NCBI GenBank assembly: GCA_013339895.1
Contig: JABACO010000009.1
Location: 325,853 to 389,852, forward strand
Reading direction: 5' to 3'
DNA: 64,000 nucleotides
From: Ephydatia muelleri
Taxonomy: Eukaryota; Porifera; Demospongiae; Spongillida; Spongillidae
The notes under the pieces are model-generated. The model saw only the letters and a list, made by a program, of their open reading frames with translations, was not told the DNA's origin and made no database searches. Shown here in pieces: positions 11,393-25,399 of the stretch; the first letter of the stretch is position 1, and every line of letters begins with the position of its first letter. Position numbers and translations under genes: made by a program.

Positions 11393-14312
11393 CTGATGCT
11401 GCTTCCTGAAATAGTCTATCAACTGGCTGGTTTGTGTTCTTGCCTTGTTCAAAGCACTCCTTTATAGCTGACACAAATATACTGTTTTCACGTTCGCTTT
11501 CAGGGATGGAGCAGCTGGAGTCTATGATGTCATCAGGAGTGGGAGGTGGCCGCTCGAATGCCTTTTCGCAGGGTGAACTGAGATTTGATGAGGAGTTAAA
11601 ATGGAGGAAGGGAGAAGGGATGGATGAGACCTGTATCATAGGAGAGAGATACCCTAACCATGAGAACCCATAGACATAGTACCCCGTGTACTGTCTTGGT
11701 GTGACCGTAGGAGTCGAAAACTTATTTGAACTTCTGAAAGAGGATGGACACAACATGGAGGTGTGGCCATCATAGGGGGCGGGGCTTACGCTGAGGCCAC
11801 TCGGCACATGTCCAGTACCATGATGCTGAGCTTGGCCCCCTGGGATTGCATGGAATCCAACACCTGCTGGGCACAGATGCAGAACTCAGGGTTCTTCTCC
11901 ATGGGGGCATCCACGGCCATCATGTAGTTGTTGCTGTTGATCTCAAAGCCATGTCCTGCAAAGAAGAAGAAGGCGTACACGTTCTTGCCCAGCAGGGACA
12001 GGAAGTACTCTATGGCTGTCTGCATTTCCTGCTTGCTCAGGTTGATTAGGCTGACGACTTTGAAGTCGGCACTATTTAGAATGGCAGCCAAGTCCTGGGT
12101 ATCATTTTCAGGTGTGTTGAGTCTCAGCTTCTGTTTGTGATACTTCTTGTTCCCAATAAGCAAGGCAACCTTATCATAGCAAGGCTCATCAAGGTTAGCT
12201 GACATGTCTGGGGGGAGGAAACAAGTCCACATCCTAAGCCACACCCACAACTGCAGGATTACCTTGTCCTTGAGGACCGTCATCTTCAGGTGGCGGAGCA
12301 GGAGCCACTGTGGAGTTAGGGGGAGGGGTTATTTGGGGTGTGGTGAGGTGGGTGTGGCATACTGTAAGAATTGGAGTCAGTATAGTGAGCGAAGCCATCC
12401 CCAGGCCTGCTGTCTAGGGGCGTGGCATACATTGGAGTGGGCGTAACATACATTGGAGTGGGCGAGGCGTACAGTTGGGTGGGCGTTTCGAGGAGGGGGA
12501 GGTGGCTTGGATGACTGGGAAAGCCAGGGTACATGTTGTCAGACACGATATATCGAGGCACTGGAGAAGAAGGGAGGGGAGGGGAGGGGAGGGGAGGGGA
12601 GAAGAGGGGAGGGGAGGGTAGGAGAGGAGGGGAGGGGAGGGGGAGGGAGTAGTATTATGAACCATGTCTAGTGAAAAACATGTAAGACATTAAAAAATCC
12701 TATGCAAAATCAAATAAGCAACACAGTTCTATGATACTGGAATAGAATAGACCTTTCTCACTGTGAGATGATAGCCATTTGACAAATGGGTCCATCTGAA
12801 TTCCTGAACTCACTCGAAATCAGGACCCATACATTCAAGATGGTGATTCCCACTTACACTTTGCCAACTCTAATACTGGAGCTTCAGACAAACGACGGTC
12901 CAGACAAATTCTTAAAATACAGGTTTACACGTTTGTCTCTCAACTCATATCTGTATTAGTGTTTATTAACAAGAATGTTTATTTATGACAACATTACCTG
13001 AGGCAGGTGTGGGCGTATTCTCAACCTTTACAACTACAAGTAGAGAGGTCTGGGGATGAGATATGCCAATCCTATTTGTTGTTGTTTACCTGTAACTATG
13101 GCCTCGTTGCTAAGCATGCTGGCCCCATTACCAGCTGTGACAGAGCAGGTATAGGCTCCTTGGTTCTGCAGCTGCAGTGGCTGGATTACTAACTCATTGG
13201 ACGTCCCATAGGGGAGGGCCACGCCCTCCTTGAACCACTGGAAGGTGAGGGGAGGAGGTCCCTCGGCCACCACCACCAAGTAGAGGGTGTGGCCTTCAAA
13301 GATGGTCTGATGCTGTGGTTGTGTAAGGATCTCCAGTGCTACAGAAAGGGGAGGGTGTGAGTGGAGGGGATGATGGGAGGGAGGATGTGAGGGGAGAGGT
13401 GATGGGAGGGAGGGTGTGAGGGGAGAGGTGATGGGAGGATGTGAGGGGAGGGGGTGATGAGAGTGAGGGTGTGAGGGGAAAAGTGGTGGGAGGGAGGTGT
13501 GAGGGGAGAGGTGATGGGAGGGAGGGTGTGAGGGGAGGAGGGTGACAGGAGGGGTTGGAGGGAGAGGGAACAAGGCCAGGACTCACCTGAGGTGTCGTGA
13601 CCTGTGTAAAGTGATAGCTGTGTAGTTAATGATTCTAGCAATTAATAACGTGCTTACTTGGTCTCCTGGATACCATCTGGCCCTGCACTCTGACCTCAGC
13701 CCAATTTGAAAATACCACACTCATGGGATTAGTGGCTCTACAGCAGTACATGCCTTCGCTGTCCGCTTGCACGTTGGAGACGACCAGCTTGGATGACGTC
13801 TGATCGGGGAGGGGCGTGCGTTCCTTGAACCACATGTACACGGGGACGGGTACTCCCGTTGCCACACACGTGAGAACCAGGCTTTGCCCGATAACAGCCG
13901 GAGTGGCCCTTGGGTGAGTAACGATCTGAACCTTTTCTGTGGGGATCTTAATTACGTAACCTTTGCTTCTGATCGCGGCCAACTAACCAGTGTAGCCCAT
14001 TTCACTGAGCGCTGTGTAGTGCTTGAGTGTCTTTAAAAGCGATACCAGTTCACTGTACGTCATCCCCCTGTTGCTCAGATCCGTAAGAAGGGCATAGGCG
14101 GGACTTCCGTCCACTCTGTTGGCGTTCATACCAAACTTCTCCACTGCTATTTGATCGTAGGGACAGTCTGGCAAAACCTTTATTAGTTCACGCCAATATG
14201 GTTGACTCCCGCGATTTGGTAGGTCAAGCTGATCGGCCAGACGCTTTAAAACGGCGTAAGGCAAATCGCTGACAGTTGTGGGTTGAGGCATCGTAGCAGG
14301 GCGCTTGTTCAT
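9496..14312 (-). CDS. MALT1: MALT1-like paracaspase (DD-Ig-Ig-C14 peptidase-Ig), 14 exons
   Basis: Arg-specific paracaspase and scaffold of CARD-BCL10-type NF-kB signalling in vertebrates. Exons 14312-13988, 13936-13658, 13338-13090, 12560-12363, 12307-12263, 12207-11790, 11733-11659, 11514-11393, 11167-11072, 10629-10483, 10149-9971, 9905-9846, 9766-9710 and 9654-9496 sum to 2409 nt, 802 aa (human MALT1 is 824). Order: death domain; Ig1 (SLVLTCVATGVPVPVYMWFK, GMYCCRATN); Ig2 (FQWFKEGVALP, GAYTCSVTAG); caspase p20 with VALLIGNKKY, catalytic His in FFAGHGFE and catalytic Cys in VLDMCR; p10-like block; EIRSNLGHPLSLWD; third Ig with LHFEAEFSNVLVV and LIHMKISELHKLQ. Both catalytic residues are kept, so activity is likely. 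The p10 segment between YGF and NSIF is shorter than in human MALT1. Intron 9845-9767 has a GC donor (GAG|GCAAGT). It lies 64 bp from divergent ARL14EP. Confidence 0.95.
10150..10482. repeat. ~65-bp tandem repeats with an inverted copy in a MALT1 intron
   Basis: Five to six units containing gggttaacatgacacctgag and agggtcaggtggcact. Near 10421-10475 a copy runs in the opposite direction, making a hairpin-forming inverted repeat with the next unit. Confidence 0.9.
10650..11010. repeat. purine-rich (GGGA/GGAGGGA) low-complexity tract
   Basis: Polypurine on the + strand in a MALT1 intron, interrupted by a short CTTT/CTCC run near 10760-10800 that gives a local mirror and inversion symmetry. Confidence 0.9.
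11205..11391. repeat. (CA)n microsatellite
   Basis: CA-rich tract, the last ~85 bp pure CA, directly next to the donor of the MALT1 exon 11514-11393. Confidence 0.95.
13350..13565. repeat. G-rich tandem repeat (gatgggagggagggtgtgag type)
   Basis: Irregular ~28-30 bp units in the intron between Ig1 and Ig2 exons of the paracaspase. Confidence 0.85.
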
Positions 14313-14376
14313 CGCGGACGTAGAGGGGGAAATCCCTGCGTGGGGACGAGCAGAGTGATGACATAATAATCGAGAA
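14313..14376. promoter_or_regulatory. 64-bp bidirectional promoter gap, MALT1-like / ARL14EP
   Basis: The two start codons are divergent and 64 bp apart, so transcription starts and 5' UTRs must share or overlap this segment. No specific motif is claimed. Confidence 0.55.
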
Positions 14377-14853
14377 ATGGACGGTACAGAAGAGCAAATT
14401 ATAGTACCAAGTTTGGAGCAAGCCAAGGTAAGTGGAGATGGATATTTCCATGCTTGTTATCGCCATCGCATCCGCAGCGTATTACAAAGGAACTAAGAAA
14501 ACTGCAATTCAGTAACCCTGGCCCGCAAATGAGAGCAAACGCAACTGACACGTGAGCTGCTGGGCGCTTAGCTACAGGAAGCGCACGTGACCACAGATCA
14601 AACCGACAGGAGGCTCAGAAAGGCGCTCCAAAGATGTTTTTCATGCCAGTACGACGAGCTAGGTCGTCTCTTGCCCAGCTTGCTAGACCAGTGTGACTGC
14701 ATGGATCCTGCGTGTCCCGGGTGTTTCCTGCCTTGTAATAGGTGCAAGTCCAACAAATGTGGTGGCGAATGTAGATGTGGAAGAATGTGGAAATACGAAA
14801 GAGTGGTATCCATGGATACAGCAGACACCATGTGGCAGTACACAAGAAAGTAG
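14377..14853 (+). CDS. ARL14EP: ARL14 effector protein-like, 3 exons
   Basis: Cys-rich protein that in vertebrates bridges ARL14 GTPase to myosin on vesicles. Exons 14377-14427, 14478-14551 and 14610-14853 join in frame to about 122 aa. Conserved marks are LQFSNPGPQMRAN, then YDELGRL, and the Cys cluster CDCMDPACPGCFLPC followed by CNRCKSNKCGGECRCGRMW. This cluster is the ARL14EP C-terminal domain. The acceptor at 14609|14610 was chosen over an earlier ORF start because only it restores phase. A (CA) run follows the stop. Confidence 0.9.
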
Positions 14854-14899
14854 ACTGCACCACACACACACACACACACATCACAGATATGGCCACATG

Positions 14900-17583
<2,684 letters not shown>

Positions 17584-17856
17584 ATTGATTTTCGAAATAG
17601 CTACGTCATTGTTATTTTCAACATCGAACTAGCTCCAGGCAAGGACCCCGGGGGTGTAAATGGGCAGCCGTTCAGTATCTGATGTAATAACCCCTCCCTC
17701 CCCCCCCCCCACATGATTTGAGCACGAATCCACAGGAAATACTCAGTACTACATCTTCTGAGGGACCATTTATGACCTTATAAAACGAGTAACTGCTTGT
17801 AAAAGCTGATTATGTAATCGTCGTGATGGACAATGCATATGACTTATAAACATATA

Positions 17857-19559
17857 CTACAATCTTTCTCTTTCTGATTTTTTTGTAAATGCTGCATATT
17901 CTTGAGCACTTAAGGTCATGAGTGCCTCCAATTTGTTATACACCTGTCCTTTATCCATGTCCTGCTCCATGTACGTGACCTAGGAGTGGGAGTGGCACAT
18001 GGGAGGGGCAGTGGGAGTGGCACATGGGAAGTATGGCTTCTTTGACTATTGTAGGATGGAAGCCCTGACAACAGTATCTATTAAATACCAATGACAACAC
18101 TGGTTACATTTTATGTTACACAATGACAGTACTACGAAAAAGTGACAAATGCTAAAAAGTAGCGGTTCAATCCTTCAATACCCAGTGTGGTCTAACCCTT
18201 TAGTACCCAGTGTGGTCTAACCCTTTAGTACCCAGTGTGGTCTAACCCTCTCCCCATAGCCTCTCCCCATAGCCTCTCCCCATAGCCTCTCCCCATAGCC
18301 TCTCCCCATAGCCTCTCCCCATAGCCTCTCTCCATAGCCTCTCCCCATAGCCCCTCTCCATAGCCTCTCCCCATAGCCCCTCCCCATAACCTCTCCCCAT
18401 AGCCTCTCCCCATAGCCTCTCTCCATAGCCTCTCCCCATAGCCCCTCCCCATAGCTCCTCCCCATAACCCTACAGCATAATAATCATTAGCACACAGACT
18501 TGTGCCACTGTTCTTATAGAATGTATCAGACAAAGCAGTGAATCCTTTTATGCAATACACCAAATGGCAGCTTTGGGGATCTACTGATAACTAATATTTA
18601 CTATTTGATTATAAGAAGAACACAAACAAACACACATACCACTCCAAAACTGTAAGTGTCCATCTTAGTGGTGATTCTCCCATGATAGTACTCAGGAGGG
18701 ATGTACCCTGATGTTCCTACTACACGACTGGTGCTTGTGCTGTCACTCTCTTGGAAGACACGGGCCAGTCCAAAATCACCCACTTTAGCTCGAAATGCCA
18801 GATCTAACAGAACATTTGCACTATAATAAGAGAATGCAATGTCATGCTGGCTATCCATTCTAATAAATGCCCACCTCTTAACATCTCTATGTACCAGAGG
18901 CACTGTATCAGCTGTGTGGAGATAGGCCAAACCTCGAGCCGTGTCTGTTGCTATGGAGATTCTGCACATCCAGGGAAGATGGATGCCGCTTATCTTCGCC
19001 TTCCCCTCCTTAGAGCGGCCTTCCAGCTGCATGCGCACGTGCACGCGGAGTTCCACAATGTGGTATGAACACGTTAAAGCCCCTTACCCCGGTCTCCAAT
19101 GCATCTTCTAGGGTTCCATTTGGCAAGTACTCATATACCAGAGCCTTGAGCGAAGGGCTGTTGTAGTAACCTAAGAGAACCACCAGATTAGGGTGGTGGT
19201 ACCTTGCGTAATTGATAATTATGAAGTGATGCGGCAGACGTGTGTGACGTACTTGGTAAGGACTCGCAATTCTGTGTCAAACTGCTGTGCGAACAGTTCT
19301 TGACCCTTTTTATCCTGATCAAATATAAAATGAAATATTATGCATCGATGCGTCTTTCCCTCAACCTTCCGTATCGCCGCTGTATTCAATAGCTTGATTG
19401 CCACCTCCGTGTACTTCAGTATACCCTTGTAGACGGGTCCAAACCCTCCCTCAATTTTACACCCGCCCCGGTGTACCGGCTTTTCGTAGTTGCTCCCTCT
19501 AACTCCTCGCGGCTGAAATGTATGCACCCAGCAACATCGAGAGTCCCACGCGACGCCAT
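17857..19559 (-). pseudogene. IRAK-like kinase copy B, degenerate
   Basis: Tandem duplicate of the flanking kinases. Four lesions are visible by comparing copies. (1) Ten nt are missing in the first exon after GAGCAAC (A codes GATDKFNEKP), shifting frame from the ATG at 19559. (2) Three nt are missing in the P-loop, giving KIEGGFG instead of KIGEGGFG. (3) The exon equivalent to [11 protein letters not shown] has lost about 18 bp including its donor (near 18040). (4) The exon after MEQDMDK is deleted and fused to the last exon ([12 protein letters not shown] near 17950). The catalytic-loop and DFG exons (19056-18640) remain intact, so a partial transcript is possible. An alternative start inside exon 1 would rescue lesion 1 only. 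Confidence 0.8.
18165..18470. repeat. 25-bp and ~13-bp tandem repeats in IRAK copy B
   Basis: Three to four copies of the 25-bp unit with core tttagtacccagtgtggtct are followed by about 17 copies of a tctccccatagcc-type unit. Confidence 0.95.
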
Positions 19560-19807
19560 ATTGATTTTCGAAATATGGCTACGTCATTGTTATTTTCAAC
19601 ATAGCTCCAGGCAAGGACCCCGGGGGTGTAAATGGGCAGCCGTTCAGTATTTTATGTAATAACCCCCCACATGATTTGAGCACGAATCCACAGGAAATAC
19701 TCAGTACGTACTACATCTTCTGAGGGACCATTTATGACCTTTTGAAACGAGTAACTGCTTGATTATGTAATCGTGATGGACGAATGCATATGACTTATAA
19801 ACATATA

Positions 19808-22137
19808 CTATCTTTCTGATTTCTTTGTAAATTCTGCATATTCTTGAGCACTTTTGGTCATGAGTGCCTCCAATTTGTTATACACCTGAACAGAATGGAG
19901 GATGAGAGGGAATGGATGAGAGGGAATGGATGAGAGGGAATGGATGAGAGGGAATGGATGAGAGGGAATGGATGAGAGTGAATGGATGACAGGGAATGCT
20001 GAGGTAAAAAAAAACCATAGTTTGCTCTAACCTGTGTCATTTCAGGCCGCAAGGAAATCTTTTGCACACACTCACGTGCTATGCGGAACAGCTGAACAAA
20101 AGACTCAGATGGCCAGTCCCCAGCCTTTCCGTCAATCTTTGTACACAAAATTGGCGCAATGTCTTTATCCATGTCCTGCTCCATGTACGTGACCTAGGAG
20201 TGAGAGTGGCAAATGGGAGGGGCAGTGGGAGTGGCACATGGGAAGTATGGCTTACCAGATCCTTTGGAGATCTTTGACTATCGTAAGGTGCAAGCCCTGA
20301 CAAAATCTCCAACAGTATCTATTAAATACCAATGACAACCATGGTTACATTTTATGTTACACAATGACAGTACTACAAAAAAGTGACAAATGCTAAAAAG
20401 TAGCGGTTCAATCCTTCATACCCAGTGTGGTCTAACCCTTTAGTACCCAGTGTGGTCTAACCCTTTAGTACCCAGTGTGGTCTAACCTTTTAGTACCCAG
20501 TGTGGTCTAACCCTTTAGTACCCAGTGTGGTCTAACCCTTTAGTACCCAGTGTGGTCTAACCCTTTAGTACCCAGTGTGGTCTAACCTTTTAGTACCCAG
20601 TGTGGTCTAACCTTTTAGTACCCAGTGTGGTCTAACCCTTTAGTACCCAGTGTGGTCAAACCTTTTAGTACCCAGTGTGGTCTAACCCTTTAGTACCCAG
20701 TGTGGTCTAACCTTTTAGTACCCAGTGTGGTCTAACCCTTTAGTACCCAGTGTGGTCTAACCCTTTAGTACCCAGTGTGGTCTAACCCTTTAGTACCCAG
20801 TGTGGTCTAACCTTTAGTACCCAGTGTGGTCTAACCCTTTAGTACCCAGTGTGGTCTAACCCTTTAGTACCCAGTGTGATCTAACCCTTTAGTACCCAGT
20901 GTGGTCTAACCCTTTAGTACCCAGTGTGGTCTAACCCTCTCCCCATAGTCTCCCTCCATAGCCCCTCCCCATAGCCCCTCCCTATAGCCCCTCCCCATAG
21001 CCTCCCCCCATAGCCCCTCCCCATAACCCTACAGCATAATAAACATTAACACACAGACTTGTGCCACTGTTCTTATAGAATGTATCAGACAAAGCAGTGA
21101 ATCCTTTTATGCAATACTTAAACTGAAACCAAATGGCAGCTTTGGAGATACTGATAACCAATATTTACTATTTGATTATAAGAAGAACACAAACACACAC
21201 ACATACCACTCCAAAACTGTAAGTGTCCATCTTAGTGGTGATTCTCCCATGATAGTACTCAGGAGGGATGTACCCTGATGTTCCTACTACACGACTGGTG
21301 CTTGTGCTGCCGCTCTCTTGCAAGGCACGGGCCAGTCCAAAATCACCCACTTTAGCTCGAAATGCCAGATCTAACAGAACATTTGCACTATAATAAGAGA
21401 ATGCAATGTCATGCAGGCTATCCATTCTAATAAATGCCCACCTCTTAACATCTCTATGTACCAGAGGCATTGTATCAGCTGTGTGGAGATAGGCCAAACC
21501 TCGAGCCGTGTCTGTTGCTATGGAGATTCTGCACATCCAGGGAAGATGGATGTGGCTTATCTTCGTCTTCCCCTCCTGAGAGCGGCCATCCAGCTGCATG
21601 CGCACGTGCACGCGGAGTTCCACAATGTGGTATGAACACGTTAAAGCCCCTTACCCCCGGTCTCCAATGCATCTTCTAGGGTTCCATTTGGTAAGTACTC
21701 ATATACCAAAGCCTTGAGCGAAGGGCTGTTGTGGTAGCCTAGGAGAACCACCAGGTTAGGGTGGCGGTACCTGAAGAGAATGAGGTATTACTACAGTTTG
21801 AAAGCAAATAGAGCCGAGTACTTAGTTAACGATCGAACTTCGGTCTCGAACTGTTCACCAGCTAATCTTTCGGTTGCTGAATTGGGTACCTAAAAATACA
21901 CGCTCACCCTATGGCCGAGGATATCGCTCAATCGATTACCTTGTCAAGCTTCAGGACTTTTATGGCTACTTCCGTGCACTTCAGTTTGGCTTTGTAAACG
22001 GGCCCAAATCCGCCTTCCCCTAGCTTGCAGCCACCCTGACTTACAAGACGTTCGTCAAACTGGTTGGTGGCTTGCTTAAGGTCATTTTCCTCAAAATGCA
22101 CGCATCCCTCCACTCGCCCTGGCCCTTTAAGCGCCAT
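19808..22137 (-). CDS. IRAK: IRAK/Pelle-like protein kinase, copy C
   Basis: Third tandem copy. First exon 22137-21940 (starts [18 protein letters not shown]-loop [19 protein letters not shown]), 21889-21822, 21770-21655, then the exon ending VHRDVKR, the ANVLLD/DFGLAR exon, [18 protein letters not shown] (about 20312-20252), an exon with [19 protein letters not shown] and [18 protein letters not shown], and a last exon [19 protein letters not shown] ending at 19808. Every kinase motif is present. One problem: the third exon ends in a run of five G, one more than copy B, leaving phase 1. No acceptor in the next exon restores the frame, because GGAAGG of copy A is GGATGG here. Either a real frameshift or a homopolymer error. 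No death domain. Confidence 0.75.
19895..19995. repeat. 14-bp repeat (gatgagagggaatg)
   Basis: About seven copies in the last intron of IRAK copy C. Confidence 0.95.
20404..20940. repeat. 25-bp minisatellite in IRAK copy C
   Basis: About 21 copies with core tttagtacccagtgtggtct, the same unit seen as 3-4 copies in copy B. It is followed by ctccccatagcc-type units to about 21025. Confidence 0.95.
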
Positions 22138-22213
22138 TAAAGTTAATTATATTTCTAAAAATAAATATTGTTTACATGATCGAACTCTAATGGGGTACTG
22201 AATATGTTGGCAG

Positions 22214-25200
22214 GTACAAAACTTCGGGTAATTTGGCGTTGCTATTGTCCTCCAGCTCTGAAGCTGAGCGCAAGGTCGTCTGCCAGAGGAGAGCTGTTCG
22301 GTGGGTGGAGGAAATGCTCGAGCCTCATGTGTCACCGTCACAGCTGATAGAAGCGGTCAGTTGACGCATGTGTGTGAGTTATTGTGTGCGCGCGCGTGTG
22401 TGTGTGTGTGCATGTGTGTGTGTGTATTTTGTGCACATCGACTTGACTTCTGGAGTGCTGTTTTAAAATTTGAGTAGAGCTCAAATGTTTCCACGTGCCC
22501 ACGATGACCAATGATGTCACCGGCATACTCCCCTCAGGCCCAGGCCATCACCCCATCTCACTATTGCGACGTGGTAGATGAACGGAACATTGAACATCTC
22601 TGTGGCTATCCTCCATGTGGTACCAGACTGGGACCAGTCACAGCACAGAGGTACCATATCTCTCTCGAGAAGAAACAAGTATATGACTTGGCAGAACGCA
22701 AGGTTGGAAACCACACCCACTGCATGCACCTGCTAATGCTGCTCCCATGGCAACCAATACACAGAAGTTCTGTAGCATGCACTGTTATAAGGCTTCAATG
22801 TTCTATGCAAGTCAGCTGTCCAGTGAACCTCTGTGGCTTCGGACCTCAAGGTGTGTGTGTGTGGTGGGGGGATGAGCATGTGTGTGGAGTGGGTGTGGGG
22901 TGGTGTAGTGACAGGGTGTGTGCATGTGTGTGATAGGTGTGATGGTGGTGGAGGGTGTAGAGGTCATAAGTCACCACATTCTATTGTTATGGTATGATGC
23001 ATTAGAGATGGTCAATGGATCCTAAGGATCTCCCTCACCCTCCCCTCACTCCCCTCACCCCTCCCCTCACCCTCCCCTCACTCCCCTCACCCCTCCCTCA
23101 CTCCTCCCCTCCTGCCCCTCCCTCACCCCTCCCTCGCTCCTCCCCTCACTCCTCCCTCACTCCTCCCTCACCCCTCCCTCACCCCTCCCCTCACCCCTCC
23201 CTCACCCCTCCCCTCACCCCTCCCTCACTCCTCCCCTCACCCCTCCCTCACCCCTCCCCTCACCCTTCTCCTCACCCTCCCCTCACCTCCTCCCCTCACC
23301 CCTCCCTCACCCTCCCTCACCCCTCCCCTCACCCCTCCCCTCACCCCTCCCTCACTCCTCTCCCTCACCCCTCCCTCCCTCCTCCCCTCACCCCTCCCTC
23401 ACCCCTCCCCTCACCCCTCCCTCACCCCTCCTACGTGCACAGTTCATCCATTCCTGTAGCATTCTTGACTGACCACCACTACAAGCCACACCCCTTCTGG
23501 CCATACCTCTGCCTCCACTTCTGCTTTGCTCCATGGAGAAGATATTGAAAAGGTCAGTAGAGATATAGCAACCATAACCTTTGAAGAGGCAAGAAGGGAG
23601 AGTAGAGAAGCTGATAGGGAGGAGGCTGGGGAGGAGGAGGAAGAGGCTGGGGAGGAGGAGGAAGAGGCTGGGGAGGAGGAAGAGGAGGCTGGGGAGGAGG
23701 AGGAAGAGGTGAAGAAGAAGGAAGAAGAGAAGGAAGGGGGAAAGGAGTGCCATCAGGAGGTGAGGTTGAGCAAGGAGGCGTCCACTCCAGCAGCTAATAT
23801 GTCAAGTTCGACAAGCAAGATAGTGAATGCCTTCACCACATGGACCACTGCACTTTTGGAGCCAAGTGATAAACAGGAAGTGGGCGTTCCCACCAAGAGC
23901 CACACCCCTTCCCTGCTCACGGATCAGGAGGAACTGGGCACTAAAAGGGATATCTTTCTTCCTCCTGTCCATTCTTTATCAGTGACGCAAGTACAGAGAA
24001 ATATCTTCATGGGACAATTAAAGAGAAGGTATATGTGTGTGTGTTTTGTTGTGTGCGAGGATCATTGATACATTACAGCCTATTGGGAGTGACCAGCGAG
24101 CTTGGCCTGGGCACCAGTGAGGTTCTTACTAAGGTGACTGAACTAGTGCATCGCTTCAGGTGTGTTCCCTCCCCCCTCTCCTCCCCTCTCCCTCCCCCTC
24201 TCCTCTCCCTCCCCCTCCCCTTCTCCCTCCCCTCCCCCTCTCCTCCCCCTCTCCTCCCCCTCTCCTCTCCCTCCCTCTCTCCCTGTCCCCCCCTCTCCTC
24301 TCCCTCCCTCTCCTCTCCCTCCCCCTCTCCTCTCCTCCCTCCTCTCCTCCCCCCTCTCTCCTCTCCCCTCCCTCTCCTCCTCTCCCTCCCTCTCGCCTCC
24401 CTCCTCCTCTCCCCTCCCTCCCTCTCATCCTCTCCCTCCCTCTCTCCTCTCCCTCCCTCTCTCCTCTCCCTCCCTCTCCCTCTCCCTCTCCTCCCCCCTC
24501 TCCCCTCCCTCCCTCTCTCCTCTCCCCTCCCTCTCTCCTCTCCCTCCCTCTCCCTCTCCCTCCCTCTCTCCTCTCCCCTCCCTCCCTCTCCCTCTCCCTC
24601 CCTCCTCTCCCTCCCTCTCCGTCCCCTCCCTCCTCCTCTCTCCTCCCTCCTCCTCCTCTCCCTCCCTCTCTCCCTCCCCTCCCTCTCTCCTCTCCCTCCC
24701 CCTCTCCCCTCCCTCCCTCCTCTCCCCTCCCTCCTCCTCTCCCCCCCCCCTCTTCCTCTCCCCTCCCTCTCTCCTCTCCCTCCCTCCCTCTCATTCCTCT
24801 CCCTCCCCTCTCCTCTCTCGCCTCTCCCTCTCTCCCTCTCTCCTCTCCCTCACCCCTCTCCCTCCCTCCCTCCTCTCCCTCCCTCTCTCCTCTCCCCTCC
24901 CTCTCTCCTCTCCCTCCCTCTCTTCTTCTCCCCTCCCCTCCCTCCTCTCCCTCCCCTCTCCTCCCCTCTCCACTCCCCCCCGTTCCTCGCCTCTCTCCCT
25001 TCCCCCTCTTCTCCCCCCTCTCCCTCCCCCCCCTCTCCCAACTTGAGAAAATAGAACCACTGATATGTGTGTTGCTCAGGTTGAACAGACACACCATAAC
25101 ATTTAACCCAAAGGAGTGGAAGGTCATTTTACTTGTTCTTATTGCAAGGTAAGGATTGGTCCTAATGTCATGATCTGTGTGTGACAAGAGGGCCTTGTGG

Positions 25201-25322
25201 GCAGCTTGTATCCAGACCAGGACCTTGTGTCCACACATCAGATGACCATAGACCAATGGCTTGCCAACGTGGGTGCATCACGTCAAGACCTGGAGTTAAT
25301 GCTCACTGCTTGCAAGAGCTGA
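22214..25322 (+). CDS. RPAP2: RNA polymerase II-associated protein 2 (CTD Ser5 phosphatase, RTR1 family)
   Basis: Atypical phosphatase of the RNA polymerase II CTD. Exon 22214-22355 gives [18 protein letters not shown]; 22538-22702 gives [20 protein letters not shown] and YPPCGTRLG; 22765-22850 gives [18 protein letters not shown]. Together these carry the RTR1 zinc-finger cysteines (CGYPPC and CSMHC). A later exon from about 23536 to 24028 is acidic with repeated AGEEEEE units. Exons 24079-24159, 25080-25148 and 25205-25322 encode the conserved C-terminal domain ([33 protein letters not shown]) ending [12 protein letters not shown]. The true start exon is not found: 22214 is only the first supported acceptor. 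The join between 22850 and the acidic exon is unresolved. Two introns are long polypyrimidine tracts. An aataaa is at 25391. Confidence 0.88.
23020..23430. repeat. CCCTCACCCCTC polypyrimidine minisatellite
   Basis: Strand-asymmetric C/T-rich tandem array in an RPAP2 intron. Confidence 0.95.
24160..25045. repeat. ~890-bp (CTCCCT)n-like polypyrimidine tract
   Basis: Nearly pure C/T on the + strand, filling the intron between 24159 and 25080 of RPAP2. The long ORFs crossing it on all frames are low-complexity artefacts. Confidence 0.95.
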
Positions 25323-25399
25323 AGTGAATGAACCATCCCAGCTAAGGGGGTGGGGCTCTTGCCCATGGTCATCTGAACCTATGTGATGTCAATAAATCA

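Noticed and set aside
14587-14609. ARL14EP third exon starting at an upstream ATG or acceptor
   Set aside because: Those choices break phase with the second exon; the acceptor at 14609 restores it.
24035-25256. 330-370 aa ORFs rich in S/P/L or E/G/R
   Set aside because: All frames on both strands are open because the tract is nearly pure C/T; it is an RPAP2 intron between two well supported exons.
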